From contig CM032229.1 in assembly GCA_019009955.1 (NCBI GenBank), positions 82,773,001-82,837,000 of the forward strand: DNA of 64,000 nucleotides. Direction: 5' to 3'. A program made the translations under genes and the position numbers. Below, piece by piece: positions 46,328-58,275 of this stretch. Within the stretch, counting starts at the first letter, position 1. Each line of letters begins with the position of its first letter. Below the pieces are notes generated by a model that saw nothing but the letters and a program-made list of their open reading frames with translations, was not told where the DNA came from and ran no database searches. This stretch comes from Riptortus pedestris (Eukaryota; Arthropoda; Insecta; Hemiptera; Alydidae).

Positions 46328-46665
46328 AGTGTAAAGTTGATTGTGAGGAATGAGAATTATAATTCAATATATTTACCTTAAATAGACTCGCAAATTAAAC
46401 ATCAGTAGAGTTTAACTTTAATTAATTTTTTTTTTATTTTTATTTCATTTATTAATTTTATTTGTAATTATATTACTTATTTTATTTTATTATTATTATT
46501 TGTATGTTATATTTGATAAGATGGTTGATTAACTTGTATATATTGTAAAATAAAAATGTATTAAAACATAATCATACATGTAATATGCCATGTGGCAATG
46601 GAACATGTATTCAAATAAATAACTCCTCATAGGGTTACTATGAGTAGAAAAAAGAAAAAAAGAAG
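46328..46665 (+). mobile_element. LINE 3' UTR with a terminal stem-loop
   Basis: An A+T-rich trailer follows the ORF2 stop. Near its end is the stem-loop CTCATAG-GGTTA-CTATGAG (46626-46644), then an A-rich tail (AAAAAAGAAAAAAAG). The 57.5-57.72-kb segment has a similar trailer and loop with a compensating base change, so the hairpin seems conserved. Confidence 0.65.
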
Positions 46666-46714
46666 TATTTTATTGAAATAAATAGAGTACATACCATTCT
46701 GCACTAAATAGCTT

Positions 46715-46931
46715 ATTTATTTGTTAGTTATGTATGTCTACTTTATGCTACTCTGGTTAATTGGGACGGGTAATCTACTGGTTACAACCCTTTTCGGGTC
46801 AGGATGGGATTAAGGATTTTATTTAATGAGCTCGTCAATAAATATGTCCCTATTGGTCAGACGGTAACCAAACGCGCCACTCTAGGTATATCATTTGAGA
46901 ATAAGACCAAGGCCTTAACTCACATGGCTAA
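46715..46931 (-). mobile_element. tRNA-derived SINE, diverged full copy
   Basis: The same body as at 57.2 kb (GGGACGGGTAATCTACTGG, ATTTTATTTAATGAG) and the A-box end (CTCACATGGCTAA, inverse TTAGCCATGTGAG). The B-box is mutated. Transcription sense is minus. Confidence 0.7.
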
Positions 46932-47039
46932 ACTAATTTATTAACCAGAAAATAATGAAATAGTAACTAATATTACATATAAGGAAATAAGAAAAACTAA
47001 ACATGCATTTAAAATTAACGTTTCAATACCAGTATAAAT

Positions 47040-47656
47040 ATTTATATATATTTATGTCACTGAACTCCTCCTAAACGGCTGGACCGATTTGAATGATGTT
47101 TTTTTATGCGTTTGGGTGACGCCCTGGATGGTTTAGATTCACTAATCAGCCCGGCAGTTGGAGCGGGGGTTATAAGGGAAGTCTAAAATTAAAAATAGCG
47201 ATATTTCGTTTCCTATTGGTTTTTCGGCAAATATGCACAGGATAAAATTTGTTTATTTCGTTATTTAGAGTAACTTTTGTTATATTCAATTTTGTCGTAT
47301 AACAAAGTATAAACGAGATATACACTAAAAAATTAAAGTGGGAGCCAACAATTTTATTGGGCACTAACGATTGAACCGAACTTAACAAAACTCTATTTGT
47401 AAATTAGCATTAATTCTTCCCTGGTTATAAGCTATATTAAATGTTTTAGGTTCGAACGGGAGTGGGGTTTATAATAGACGCCTGAATAAAAAATTCGAGA
47501 TATTTCATTTTTTATTTATTTATAGACAAACATGAACATAACAAAATTTGTTTTTGGGCTATTAAAAGGAGCTTTTGCTTTAAAGATGATATTATTAAAT
47601 TTAATATCCTAATCGCTTGAAATATCATGCAGGACAACGTCTGTCGGGTCCGCTAG
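47040..47656 (+). mobile_element. Helitron-like relative, copy E
   Basis: The head (TCACTGAACTCCTCCTAAAC, GGCTGGACCGATTTGA) differs from copies A-D, but the internal unit (AGCGATATTTCGTTTCCTAT, TTTCGGCAAATATGCACA) is shared. The 3' end is CAGGACAACGTCTGTCGGG-TC-CGCTAG, a known type of Helitron 3' terminus with CTAG. About 617 bp, no coding. Confidence 0.65.
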
Positions 47657-49524
47657 GATTCAATATATAAATCCCTAAGAAAGGGACTTGTATTTATCAC
47701 ATGCCCCATGTCATTTGGTACATTGCCAGTGATTGTAATTGCACTAGATTTACATTTTACATAACCAGAATATATTTGGAAAAATTAAAAAAAAAAACTA
47801 TAAACTCAAATAAATTTTCAATTCAGCTCAGCCGCCTAGCGGTAAGGTAAGATTCTTTCTAGAGTGTTCCGGCGATCAGGAACCAAGTGAAAGTAAATTT
47901 TAATTTCTAATATAAAAAAAGTAATCTCATTATATTTTATCGAAGTCCTTGGAAAGCATAAAATGTTTAACAAATTTACAATAATTCTGAAAAACCTTTT
48001 CTAGAGTTTTAGGACATATCCCAAGTACAAATAATTCTGGGTCAAATATTAGTCGTGTGTATATGAATACAAATATGTATATACACATTTTTATTATATG
48101 GTTTATGAATTGACATTCTCTCTTTTTTCACGAGTATCTCAAATCCGAAGTTAATTTGATGAATGTAAGACTAGAAATATAAGTTATTTATTCGAGTTCT
48201 CTTAAACGTTTGCAATATACCTGATTCTGAGAATGATTATTTTTTCTGTCAGTATGTGTGTGCGCAAGTGGTTGAGGAGAAGGTAGTAATTATAACGAAA
48301 AATTCGAACCCCTGATAAATCAATAAATAAATCGATATTCGAAAGACGATTATAATAAATAAAAAAAGAGATTCTAGGTGGTATACAAGAGTCGACTCCC
48401 AGGGCCTAATTACCTAATGTCGCATTTGCGTGATATGTCTCATCCAATAAGTCGTCAACGAACCTTTCAAGATGGAGGAGCGAAACGCTTCACCGACATA
48501 AATCAAAACAACGGCCAAATATATTTTACATCCCTAAGAATTAACATTTTAATTGAGAAAGAGACGCTGAATATTCAAGGCTGGCTGTCATCAAAGAAAT
48601 TTAATTAGAACAGAATATATAGTATCTCCTCCTGGGGTTCCTCGACAGGCACAGTTCCGTGAATTAACGTTATACCAACTTGGGTCAATCTCAATGCTTT
48701 TTTTTTTTCTACTGTAATATACTATAGTAATGAAATATAAACAATCAAGCTGTGGAATTAAATAAGTCCGTTTAAATTACAGGTTTCACAAAGTGCAGCT
48801 GATATATACTAGGATCAATCACGTGGATAAGAAATAGAACCTACATATTTTTATTTTATTTGAATAAACCAAAGAGTCAAATAATCAAACTAGAATGAAA
48901 GACTCAGGGGGGGGGGTATATATCATTATTTCAAAATGGACAAGAAAACATTACCTTGAAGAAAGAGATGTACTATATTTATAATACTGAATGATAGCTC
49001 AGTGCTAGGCACTCATGGGAATAACCTAAGTACAAATCCCAGGAGGTGCACTCTTAATTTGCCTGTTGTTGTGCTAAAGAACTAGGTTTAATTTTCGGAC
49101 TCTAAGATAATGACTCCAGAGAAAAGATATATGAAATAGTATCAATGTACAACTGATATTTATGTGTGATCAATTTAGTTAATTTTTTGTAATTGAATAC
49201 GAACAGTGGCCAAATCCTTCAATTAATTAAAACCGTATTTGAGACTGACATTGACTTATGTACCTATTTTTCGAAGTTGTCTTGGAGTACTAAATTTATT
49301 CATAGGATAAATTTTTAATTATTTGTTATTATCAGAAAAAACAAAGGGAGTAATATAAGTTAGAATAATAGAGTAAGTGAACCGGAAAAATACAGTCACA
49401 AACTTACTGCAGAAAGAAGGAATCCACAAAGCTTTCAAAACTAACAACACGATCAGGCAATCAACTACAAGAGAGCAAGAAACTGATACTCAGGAACACA
49501 AATGGACGCAGACTGTCATATAAG

Positions 49525-49577
<53 letters not shown>
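47657..49577. other. Intergenic DNA with a tRNA-like SINE remnant and a possible RT scrap
   Basis: Bases 48988-49075 contain an A-box-like TAGCTCAGTGCTAGG and a B-box-like AGTACAAATCCCAGG, about right for a tRNA-derived SINE. At 49389-49520 one frame reads TNLLQKEGIHKAFKTNNTIR, resembling a linker seen in Penelope-like RT proteins. The 49530-49582 (TA)n tract abuts copy D. Otherwise nothing. Confidence 0.4.
48988..49075 (+). repeat. tRNA-like SINE head
   Basis: GATAGCTCAGTGCTAGGCAC matches the pol III A-box context of tRNAs, and GTACAAATCCCAGG about 35 bases later the B-box. It does not fold as a complete tRNA (no matching acceptor stem seen), so a SINE or tRNA pseudogene is likelier. Confidence 0.5.
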
Positions 49578-49588
<11 letters not shown>

Positions 49589-50844
49589 ATTGTAACCTCT
49601 GTCTGTACATTGATTTTTTTCGCGAAATTTCACGATAACTTTTCGTTTCACATGTCATAGACACCATAACTGCATTTTGTTTCTTTCGTGTATGTTTGTT
49701 TGTTTGTTACCTTTTCACGCATAAACGGCTGAACCGAATTTTATGAAACTTGGTATGTATATTACTACTAGCCCAACTTAGACTTTAGGCTATACTAATA
49801 TTCTCTAAGACAAACAGGAGTGGGGGTTATAAGGGAGGCCAGAAATTAAAAATAGCGATATTTCGTTTCCTATTGCTTTTTCAGCAAATATTCCCATAAC
49901 AAAAGTTGTTCATTTTGTTATTTAGAGTAACCTTTGTTATATGCACTTTTGCACTATACGGAAGTATAAATCAGTTATACGCTAAAAACTAAAGGGGGAG
50001 TCCACAATTTTATTTGGCACAAAAGACTCTACCGAACTAAACAAAACTCGGTATGTGAATTAGTACTAACGCCTTCCTTATAATAAGCCATACTAACATT
50101 TCTAGGGACGGGCAGGAGTGGGGGTTATATGGAAGGCCTGAAATTAAAAATAACGATATTTCGTTTCCTATTGCTTTTTCAGCAAATATGTACATAACAA
50201 AAGTTGTTCATTTTGTTATTTAGAGTAATCTTTGTTATATGCACTTTTGCCGTATACGGAAGTATAAATCAGTTATACGCAAAAAACTATAGCGGGAGTC
50301 CACAATTTAATTTGGCACAAAACACAACCGAACTAAATAAAACACTCGGTATATGTATTAGCACGAACGCCTTCCGTATAATAAGTCATACTAACATTTC
50401 TAGGGACGGGCAGGAGTGGGGGTTATAAAGGAGGCCTGAAATTAGAAATGGTGATATTTCGTATTGGGGTTTCGGCAAATATGCACTTAACAAAAGTTGT
50501 TTATTTTGTTATTTAGAGAAATTCGCTCAACAATTCTTTCGAACTACCAGGTAACTCACTGGGAAAAAATAATTCAAATGTATGTTACCATTTTGTGCTT
50601 AATAATTCAAATCAATGCATAATGCACAGGAAACGGGAAATATGACAATATGGAGGACAGTGAAGTCGTACAAAAAAAAATAATATCTAAATTATTAACA
50701 AATCCACAGAAACGACGAGTATTTACACTGAACACTGGGACGGGTAAATGTCAAAATATTGTGCAAAGTAAAGCATTGCCAAAAAGAATACCATCACCAT
50801 TCAGCCTCAAATGAATTCCCTAGCGAAGCCGGGTATCTTAGCTA

Positions 50845-50845
<1 letters not shown>
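49578..50845 (+). mobile_element. Non-autonomous Helitron-like element, copy D, with tandem 300-bp units
   Basis: The head is AAATTGTAACCTCTGTCTGT and the 3' end is CCTAGCGAAGCCGGG (hairpin with one mutation), TATCTTAG, CTAG. Three direct units start with GGGTTATA-x-x-G-x-AGGCC at 49823, 50122 and 50419 (periods 299 and 297). Each contains TAAAAATAGCGATATTTCG-like and TTTGTTATTTAGAGTAA blocks. There is no transposase coding. (TA)n tracts lie on both sides. Confidence 0.75.
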
Positions 50846-50896
<51 letters not shown>

Positions 50897-50978
50897 AGAA
50901 GACATTCAACTGAGATATCATCAATGAAGAACTTAACACTTGTTCAAACATAATATTTAGGCTACTGAGAATATTATT
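50846..50978. repeat. (TA)n microsatellite and short spacer
   Basis: (TA)n from 50846 to 50893 directly follows the Helitron CTAG end. The remaining 85 bases are unremarkable. Confidence 0.9.
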
Positions 50979-51712
50979 AAAAAAGTCCGTCACCCAGAGC
51001 AACATAACATAAGGAGATTTCAAACCTGGTATAACAAACCAAACTAATGAGTAGAAGAGGGAGGGGGGGGGGCTTCCTGGCGGCAGAAAACAAGAAAGTG
51101 TGAATAGCTCGGTTAAAACGAAAAATGCATAGAACAACGATTGTAGAGCATCTATAGTTTAACAAGATTGGTTGTATAACAATTTACGATCCGACTTATA
51201 ATAACGGAGTACGACTTTAGAGAAGCTTGAAGATGGTGGCCTCGCATCGAAAGCGCTTGCCAGCAGTACTCCAAGATCAGCCAGTGACGACGGTCTCCAC
51301 CTAAAGGTATGACAACAGTATAACAACGGACGTACTTTGAATTTAAAAATCCTCCACTCTAAACCCCCCACTATTCCAGGTCCGATTTCTGCCAATAATA
51401 AATATACGATATTTAGTGTTAACTGAAACGTTTAAATATCAAGTATGGTATAGATCAAATAAATATTTTCGAGACAACGTAGAACCTTAATTGATGTCAT
51501 CGACAACAATGTTTATGTATCTCGCATAATATAAGCCTCGAGAAAACAATATTGGCCATTTGAGATTAGAATAAAGAGGTTCATGTTATAACAGCTTATT
51601 GTTAACATGCATGACATGCGTAGAAGTGGGGGTTTACTGGAGAATGAAAAAATTTAACCTTTCAGTCAACACAATCTGCTTAGTTTACGTAGCTCTTGCG
51701 TGGTGGACTTTC
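50979..51712. mobile_element. Family X copy 13, chimeric with two 3' ends and an insertion
   Basis: The left edge is a minus-oriented 3' end (AAAAAGTCCGTCACCCAGAG). The right edge is a plus-oriented 3' end (AATCTGCTTAGTTTACGTAG, CTTGCGTGGTGGACTTT). The body between is minus-oriented and of the second type. A segment at about 51212-51331, absent from other copies, carries CTTGAAGATGGTGGCCTCGC then ATCGAAAGCGC, and lies between ATAACGGAGTAC- and ATAACAACGGACGTAC-like flanks. Confidence 0.6.
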
Positions 51713-52057
51713 TCCTTTCTTGAAATGTTAAGTGCAATTTGAGGTTTAAAAAAATCAATAGTAACCTTTAAGAGAACTGTCGGCTCAACTCCTTGATTAA
51801 CTTAAAAATAGCAGAACGTTCCGCTGGCTGGAGGTAAATTGTGTTAACCTCGATTTACAGTGGAACCACTTGGTTAAACAAGAACAACCATTTTTTTATA
51901 AGTTAATGGCAAAATTACTAGAACTTTTCAAAACAAACCTAGGGTTCTAGGAAGATTTTTTACCTCATCCTAAAAAGAAAATTAACAATTCTATTTATTA
52001 TTTATGAATAATACGAGTTTCGCATTGAGAAGTATATGGGACAAATTATTCATAATT
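51713..52057. other. A+T-rich DNA, nothing recognised
   Basis: No coding, RNA or repeat signal in these 345 bases. Confidence 0.4.
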
Positions 52058-52597
52058 AGCAGATTACGCAAAAGGGAAATCAGCTATTGAGGGCGTACTC
52101 ATTACGCGATTTTCGAAAAATGTCTTCAAATGTCCACCGATCCTATCTAGGAGATGAGAAATTAAATATATTTCTCCGTTTAAAATTATATATATATATA
52201 TATACCGGTCATAAGCTAAGGATTACTAGAATTTGAATAAATGAGATAAAAATTATTGTAATTCATTATGAATTACAGAGCTTTTAATTTTAATAATTTT
52301 CAATAAAATTAGTATGTTATATTCAGATATATTTCAGTAATTGTTTTCTTTCCGATGAACACTATTTTTATCTATCTGTCCAGCTCTGAGAGGTTGGCAG
52401 ACCTGTTTGTTTACAATTCAGATGCTTGCCGTTAGGAGATTATTAAAGATGACTGAATAATTTTTCATTACCGTTTGTATTCATTCACATAATAGTCACG
52501 GTGGTGTTAAGTGTTACCAGTTTGTAGGTTTATTTATTGGAACACTTCACGTGAGAAATCAGCTTAGTTTACGCATCCCCTACGTGACGGACATTTT
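52058..52597 (+). mobile_element. Family X copy 14, internally rearranged
   Basis: The head is recognisable (AGCAGATTACGCAAAAGGG, ATTGAGGGCGTACTCATTAC). A short (TA)n is at 52188-52204, then mostly unrelated or highly diverged sequence. The 3' end is ACGCATCCCCTACGTGACGG-ACATTTTC, where the hairpin ACGCA/TACGT is weakened. Confidence 0.7.
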
Positions 52598-53157
52598 CTA
52601 ATCACCTAGACCGGACACTTACAGCATAATTGCAAAAAATATTGAATCACCAGACTTGCCGTAAAATAGAATAGAAACACTGATATAGGAGGCAAGCCAG
52701 CACCTACCAGAATACGAAAGGACAAAAAAATAATAAACAAATACCCTCAATCATTCATCCAAATACAGCACCCCAATCAAATGAATATAACTTCCTTCAG
52801 ATGTGCAAGCTTATACATTGTAAGACATGGATGCACGCGCACAACCATCACATACGGTAAGTAACTATTTAATTTTGAAGTTTAATAGATAAAAACAAAA
52901 TAGTTTTACTTTTTTAAATATAATGAATTATTTTCGTATGCTTTATTTTCAAGAATGGATGATTCTACCTTCAAAGCATTGTAATAATGAAAGTACTGTG
53001 AGTAACCTATTTCATTGTACTATAACAGACATTTTTATTATTGTCTTATTTATTGTTTTCCTTTATATTGTTTTTCTTATGGACCCTGATGACAGAAGAC
53101 AATGTTTCGTAACGTTGGCAATGCTGCTTTTATTTTATCCAATCTTTGTGCGGTATC
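52598..53157. other. Intergenic DNA, no supported gene
   Basis: An 83-codon plus frame (52923-53174) with one hydrophobic, transmembrane-like stretch (IFIIVLFIVFLYIVFL) is present, but it ends inside the neighbouring MITE and has no homology I recognise, so it is not called. Confidence 0.4.
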
Positions 53158-53165
53158 GTCTAGAG

Positions 53166-53350
53166 CAGGGATGAGCAACGTGCGGCCCTTGAAACATGTT
53201 TATGCAGCCCGCCAAGCATTTCTAAATTTTTATCGACTATCTCCACTGAATATATTGTTACAAAATATGTAAATATTTTTTTCTGTGCGGTCCACCAAAA
53301 AATTTTAAAATTTAAATAGGCCGGTGGATTAAAAAGGTTGCTCACCGCTG
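53166..53350. mobile_element. hAT-like MITE (185 bp)
   Basis: Ends CAGGGATGAGCAAC and GTTGCTCACCGCTG are inverted apart from three bases, with GTGCGGCCC / GGCCGGTGG subterminal, in the style of hAT elements. The flanking 8-mers are GTCTAGAG (53158-53165) and GTATAGTG (53351-53358), six of eight identical. No coding. Confidence 0.7.
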
Positions 53351-53358
53351 GTATAGTG

Positions 53359-54975
53359 GAACCCAAAACAAATATCAATATTTCAGCTTCAATAACTGCC
53401 TCATTTCACCAAAGGTTTCCCTACATATGGTTTTCCTTTGTGAAGGGATTACATGCATCATTAATTTCAACTGATCAAGACACCTCAATTTACACCATTT
53501 ACCAGGTTTACCCTCGAATTATGATGAACTCGAGACTCTACGAGGGGAATAGTACTGACAAAGAAAAGTAGAATAGTTTTACTCATAGAAAGTTGAAGCA
53601 GAGGCAGGAAAGATTTGGATCTTCTTTTACTTTCTCTAGACTCCAAAGATATATCACAAAATCGTGATAAACCACGAAATAAAGCCTGAATTCCATTAGC
53701 TAAGTCCTTTCACTGTCACTCTTATTATGGCTGTCTCCAGCTTTATTCCCGTCCCTTCCAACGAAAGAGATTGTACAATTTCTCTCACGAAACACCACCA
53801 ATGAAACGTAATATCATGAGAGATACCGACGACTGACACTACATATTTATTATATTTTGTTAAAATTGATGAGTATTATGAAAGCCTATATTTCAAATTC
53901 AGGAACTGTATTGTTTACAAAGCATACTAATATTCAACAACATTCTTTATTTATTTAGCCTACAATAGAAAAATAAAAATTTGACAAGATATTAATTATA
54001 TCATTTAAAAAAATCGATAAAATAGTAAAATACCACTCATTAGACTAATTTGCATTACATTTGCAATCACTTACAGTATGCAACTATTATAAACACGACT
54101 TTCATAAATATTCAAAAACACACAGCGTATGCATTCGCGAAACACACAGATCTACGAAACAGAAACTTGATTGATATTTTTTCTACCCTGAAAAAGAGTT
54201 TTACAACTACACTCTCCATGGAACATCAACTTCTAACCGTGTTGATCGTTTTTTTCGAGTAGATAATATTCTGGATGTTATTTTATAGTTTTTGTAACTA
54301 TTGAACTGTGTCATTTAGTATTATAAGCAATTCATTAATGTTTAGCTAATTCTCCTAAAAAAAATTTTTTTTTTTTTATTCATACAATAATTGCATTTCG
54401 CTACTGGGGCGATTTAGCAACGAATCAGTTATTTAACATATATAATCTCTTTATTATATTTATGTAAGTATGCTCATTTCTGCAAATATTTTCAGTATTG
54501 TCCTACATTATAATTTTTCGAAAATGTTGTTATGTTTCAAGTAGTGTAATACGCGGTCTATATACGGGCTACGATCATGTAATGTAATTCAGTCAAAGTG
54601 TATGGTAGGTCTATGTGAGTCCTTAGATAGCAGTCAGTAATTATATATTTTATAGTAAGTCTACAGTTACAGTGTTGGCAGTAGGGTTCGTCTTCTCCAG
54701 TAAGTAGGTAAGTGTGAGTCAGTCGTGAAGTCAGAGGTTATTATTAATTATCCTAAATAAGACCCTCTAATTAAAATTATTATAATCTTACTGCATAATT
54801 GTTTATTTCTCATAAGCACTGAATTTATTTATAATTAAATATTATTATTTAACCATTAAGGCAGTCAATATCACAATTCTCACGGGAATCAGTAAATTAT
54901 GTCGGTTGCAGGCACCGGACACAACACTAAGTATAACAAGAAACCAAATTCAAACAAACACTGAATAAACAATAG

Positions 54976-55043
<68 letters not shown>

Positions 55044-55217
55044 GAGAATATGTTGGTAACACAAAAAAAAGTGGATACAGCTTCTTCCGATATAAAACAT
55101 CCGGGACAGAAACAACCACAGTATCCGCTTTGTGTTATGTCCTAACACGAGGAGCAACCACATCCTGAAATCAACAACAATCTATAGTTTCAATACTGAC
55201 CTGAAACCTTTGTAAAT
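53359..55217. other. A+T-rich DNA with (GA)n at 54976-55041
   Basis: 54386-54486 resembles 22278-22365. The GA microsatellite makes spurious Ser-Leu frames. No gene supported. Confidence 0.45.
54976..55041. repeat. (GA)n microsatellite
   Basis: About 66 bp of uninterrupted GA. Confidence 0.95.
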
Positions 55218-55975
55218 TAAAAAGTCCGTCTAGCAGGGGCTCCGTTAAATAAGTAGATTTCCTTTCAGAAGTTTAACAACAGATAAATCTACACAGTGGT
55301 AACAGAACACCACCGTGAATATTATGTGAATAAATACAAACAGTATTAAGAAATCTTTCAGTCAATTTACAAGTTAATAATATCTACAACAGAAAGCGTC
55401 TGAATTGTGAACCAACAGGCGCTGAATAGATAGAATTATTATCAGAATTAACATTAATTTTCTTGAAAACTATTCACTATATCTAGTACTGTAACTTATC
55501 TCCTCACTTATTAAAGGTGCGATGAAGTCAATATTTGAATTTAAGCTATAAGTACGATTCTTCATTAGACATCGGCTTATTGGTAATATGACATGAGTAA
55601 AAGTGAGGGTGGATTGAAGGCTGAAAACTAAAATATGTAAATATCTAGGTTACTTATTTGTAATAGAAAAAATATTTATGGAAAATTAAATTTGTAAAAA
55701 GATTGTTCCTAAACAGTTTTTCGAACACACACATAATAACGGAGATATTTTGAATTGTTCATCAAACTCTCCTCTAATACCCCCCTCTCGCCCCTGGTCC
55801 AATTTCAAACGTTAACTAACTTAATCTTTAGTTTTCCATAGAAAGAATAAATATCAGGATTGGTAACGAAACAAGAAAATAACGACTGTCAAAGCGTTAT
55901 CAGACAAGTATATATAAATTGGACCTTATTTTCGTTATCTAATTGGTAGGATCGACGGACATTTATAGATATTTT
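55218..55975 (-). mobile_element. Family X copy 14b, diverged
   Basis: Minus orientation: AAAAAGTCCGTCTAGCAGGG at the 3' end, TAGATTTCC subterminal, body with ATAACGGAGATATTTTGAA and CTGGTCCAATTTCAAACG, then TAGGATCGACGGACATTTAT. The (TA)n is reduced to a few bases near 55907 and the 5' palindrome is lost. Confidence 0.65.
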
Positions 55976-57215
55976 TCAGGCTGAAAATACTGAAGGCATT
56001 ACATTCAGTTGAATACCTACAGGCTTATCAGAGTCTTAAGAATAACTATTGGATTAGCTACAGTTGACGATTATGAACTTAAGGCAAGATGATGCATTGT
56101 CACCAGTACTAGATAATCTCCGCGTGCATGTGACTTTCCGCAACATAAGGACACACCCTGGTGTCTGAAAACGTTTTGATCATTTAAAAAGAAATATGTA
56201 GAAGGGGATCTGAGCAATAGGCGAACAGATAATGCCTTGAGGGTAGCTAATTCCCAGAAGAGACAGGGCTAAGAAAGGGAGGAAGGAAAATGAATGAGTT
56301 GAGTTAAAGGGATGGTAATCTTATTGCAGTCAAATGACGAGGCCCAAACCCCGTGGCAGAACCTCTGACAGCCACCCCCTCACAAACCCTATTTGACTAG
56401 ACAATTCGATTTGGACCACCAACAGGCCTCACCCTTATATTTTCATTAAGGATACATTCTCACGAATAAAGTGCCTTCATCGAACCAATCGTCTCTAATG
56501 GGGCCCATTAGTATTTCATCGTCAAATTGAATTTTTCTTAAGGGAATAAGGCAATTCAAGGACGCCTGCCGTTGTGCTTAACGCTACCATCAATTATTCC
56601 ACGTCCTAGGTCGGACAGTTACCTCATAAATCAAAAGACGCACCGAACGTCAAATGGTCAAATATGCCTCTATATTAACATCACTATTCCTGTTAAATTA
56701 CAGCATCAATTCCACAGTGCCTTAAAGAAGGAAAATAGACTAATTTAAGAGAAATAAAAACGGACAGTTTCGTTCAATAAGATAAATTGGTTATGTTAAT
56801 TTGTAGTACATTATTGCACCCTATATAACTAATATAATCTAAATTGATTTAAATGACATCTTAGAAGCAAGGTAAAGAGAATATATGTTCATTTGCCAGT
56901 ATTTACTTAGCAGTCGAGCCAACTCAAGCTTTTCAAATGAAAAAGAAAAAGGCGTTAGCTAAACTAATAGTGTGTAGATTTCTTATTTTTCGGAGGGGGT
57001 AACCATTGGAATCGGAACAAACTTGCGACAGTTACACTGAACAGACCCCACCGGGTTTCACCCACCGGATTTATGAATGTAGACTGACTCAAGACATACG
57101 ATGACAGTTGAAGATTCATATTCCCCCATGGCCTATCAGTCCCGATATTTTATTTTCAAAACATCTAAATTTATTAAAAGCAATAGCCTATGATATCTTT
57201 AAGCTGAGAGAGGAA
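55976..57215. other. Intergenic DNA, no supported feature
   Basis: Average to slightly G+C-richer between about 56.1 and 56.6 kb. No domain, RNA or repeat recognised. Confidence 0.4.
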
Positions 57216-57439
57216 TATTTATTTATTTATTAACGTCCACTTTTTGCAACTTAGGCTAATCGGGACGGGTTATCTACAGGTTACCACCCTTTTCTAGCCA
57301 GGGTGGGATTTTTAGACGTTATTTAATGAATTTCGTCACTAAATAATTTCCTTTGCCCAGGCGAGAATTGAACTCGCCACTCTAGGTTTACCATGTGAGA
57401 TAAAGGTCAACGCTTTAACTCACATGGCTAACCTGAGCC
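57216..57439 (-). mobile_element. tRNA-derived SINE, best full copy
   Basis: On the minus strand it starts GGCTCAGGTTAGCCATGTGA (A-box region TTAGCCATGTGAG), with B-box GAGTTCAATTCTC about 60 bases later. The unique body is GGAAATTATTTAGTGACG..., CACCCTGGCTAGAAAAGGG, GTAACCTGTAGATAACCCG, and it ends in a TTAATAAATAAATAAATA tail. About 224 bp. Partial relatives lie at 0.75, 9.8, 16.4, 25.9 and 46.7 kb. Confidence 0.8.
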
Positions 57440-57720
57440 CCAGAGAGAGGAATAGATAATATAAAATTAATATTATGCAATTTTTTATTGGTTATTTAAC
57501 TGTATTACTGAGTTGTTCTATTTAATGTTTTTTGTTTTATTTTGTCAAGTTTAATTTTCATAATCGTATTTACATTTTTAATATGTATAAATATTATTAT
57601 ATAAAAAATTGTTAAAAATTTTGACACATATAATGCAAACATGCATGGGATGTGCAGAAAAATAAAATCCCTCCACATAGGTTTACTATGTAGAGGAAAT
57701 AAGTAAAAAAAAAAATAAAT
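57440..57720 (+). mobile_element. LINE 3' trailer with a terminal stem-loop
   Basis: A+T-rich DNA resembling the trailer at 46.4-46.67 kb. It ends with CTCCACATAG-GTTTA-CTATGTAGAG (57671-57695) and an A-rich tail. Compared with the other copy, the stem has a T-A to A-T swap that keeps pairing. Confidence 0.5.
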
Positions 57721-57841
57721 AAAATAAAATAAAAAAAATTAATACAAACTCAGAACGAATATATTATGATGAGCTTTAAACACCATTGTGTTGTCCACCT
57801 TCAGAGTTACCTAGCACAAGAAATAAATTACGAGAAATAAC

Positions 57842-58275
57842 ACAAACTCGCAGGAGATGCGTAAACTCTGAGCATTTCCTTACTGGAACTTCTGGAATAT
57901 AATACGCTGACCATCACATCTCTACATCTATTCTAAATACCTACCTTAGATGGAGGCCTATATAAACAGAAAATAAAATGTTAGTTGGGCAAGAGATGTT
58001 TGGTGGCTAAGGTACGTAAAGTGAAAATCAGACGATAATATTGAGGGTGTATATGACTGAAAATATAAAAATACAAATAACTCGCTAACTATACGTTTAA
58101 CAAGATTCTTTTAAAATAATTATTCGATCACACTTATAATAAAGGAGATATTTCGAATTTTCCTCACTAACCGCCTCCCCTTCCCATAGGCCAATTTCAG
58201 CCATTACCTAATATAATCTTTAGTTTTCCACTAAAACGGTTTAATATCGAGTTTGATGTTGATCAAATTAGAATA
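57842..58275 (-). mobile_element. Family X copy 15, diverged and truncated
   Basis: A degraded 3' end (ACTCGCAGGAGATGCGTAAA) and body (TATAATAAAGGAGATATTTC, CCAATTTCAGCCATTACC, TTTAATATCGAGTTTGATG). Head and microsatellite absent. Confidence 0.6.

Noticed and set aside
47821..47890. tRNA-like start CAGCCGCCTAGCGGTAAGG
   Set aside because: Downstream B-box is absent and the stems do not pair.
52923..53174. 83-codon frame with a hydrophobic helix
   Set aside because: A+T-rich low-complexity translation that runs into an unrelated MITE; no homology recognised.
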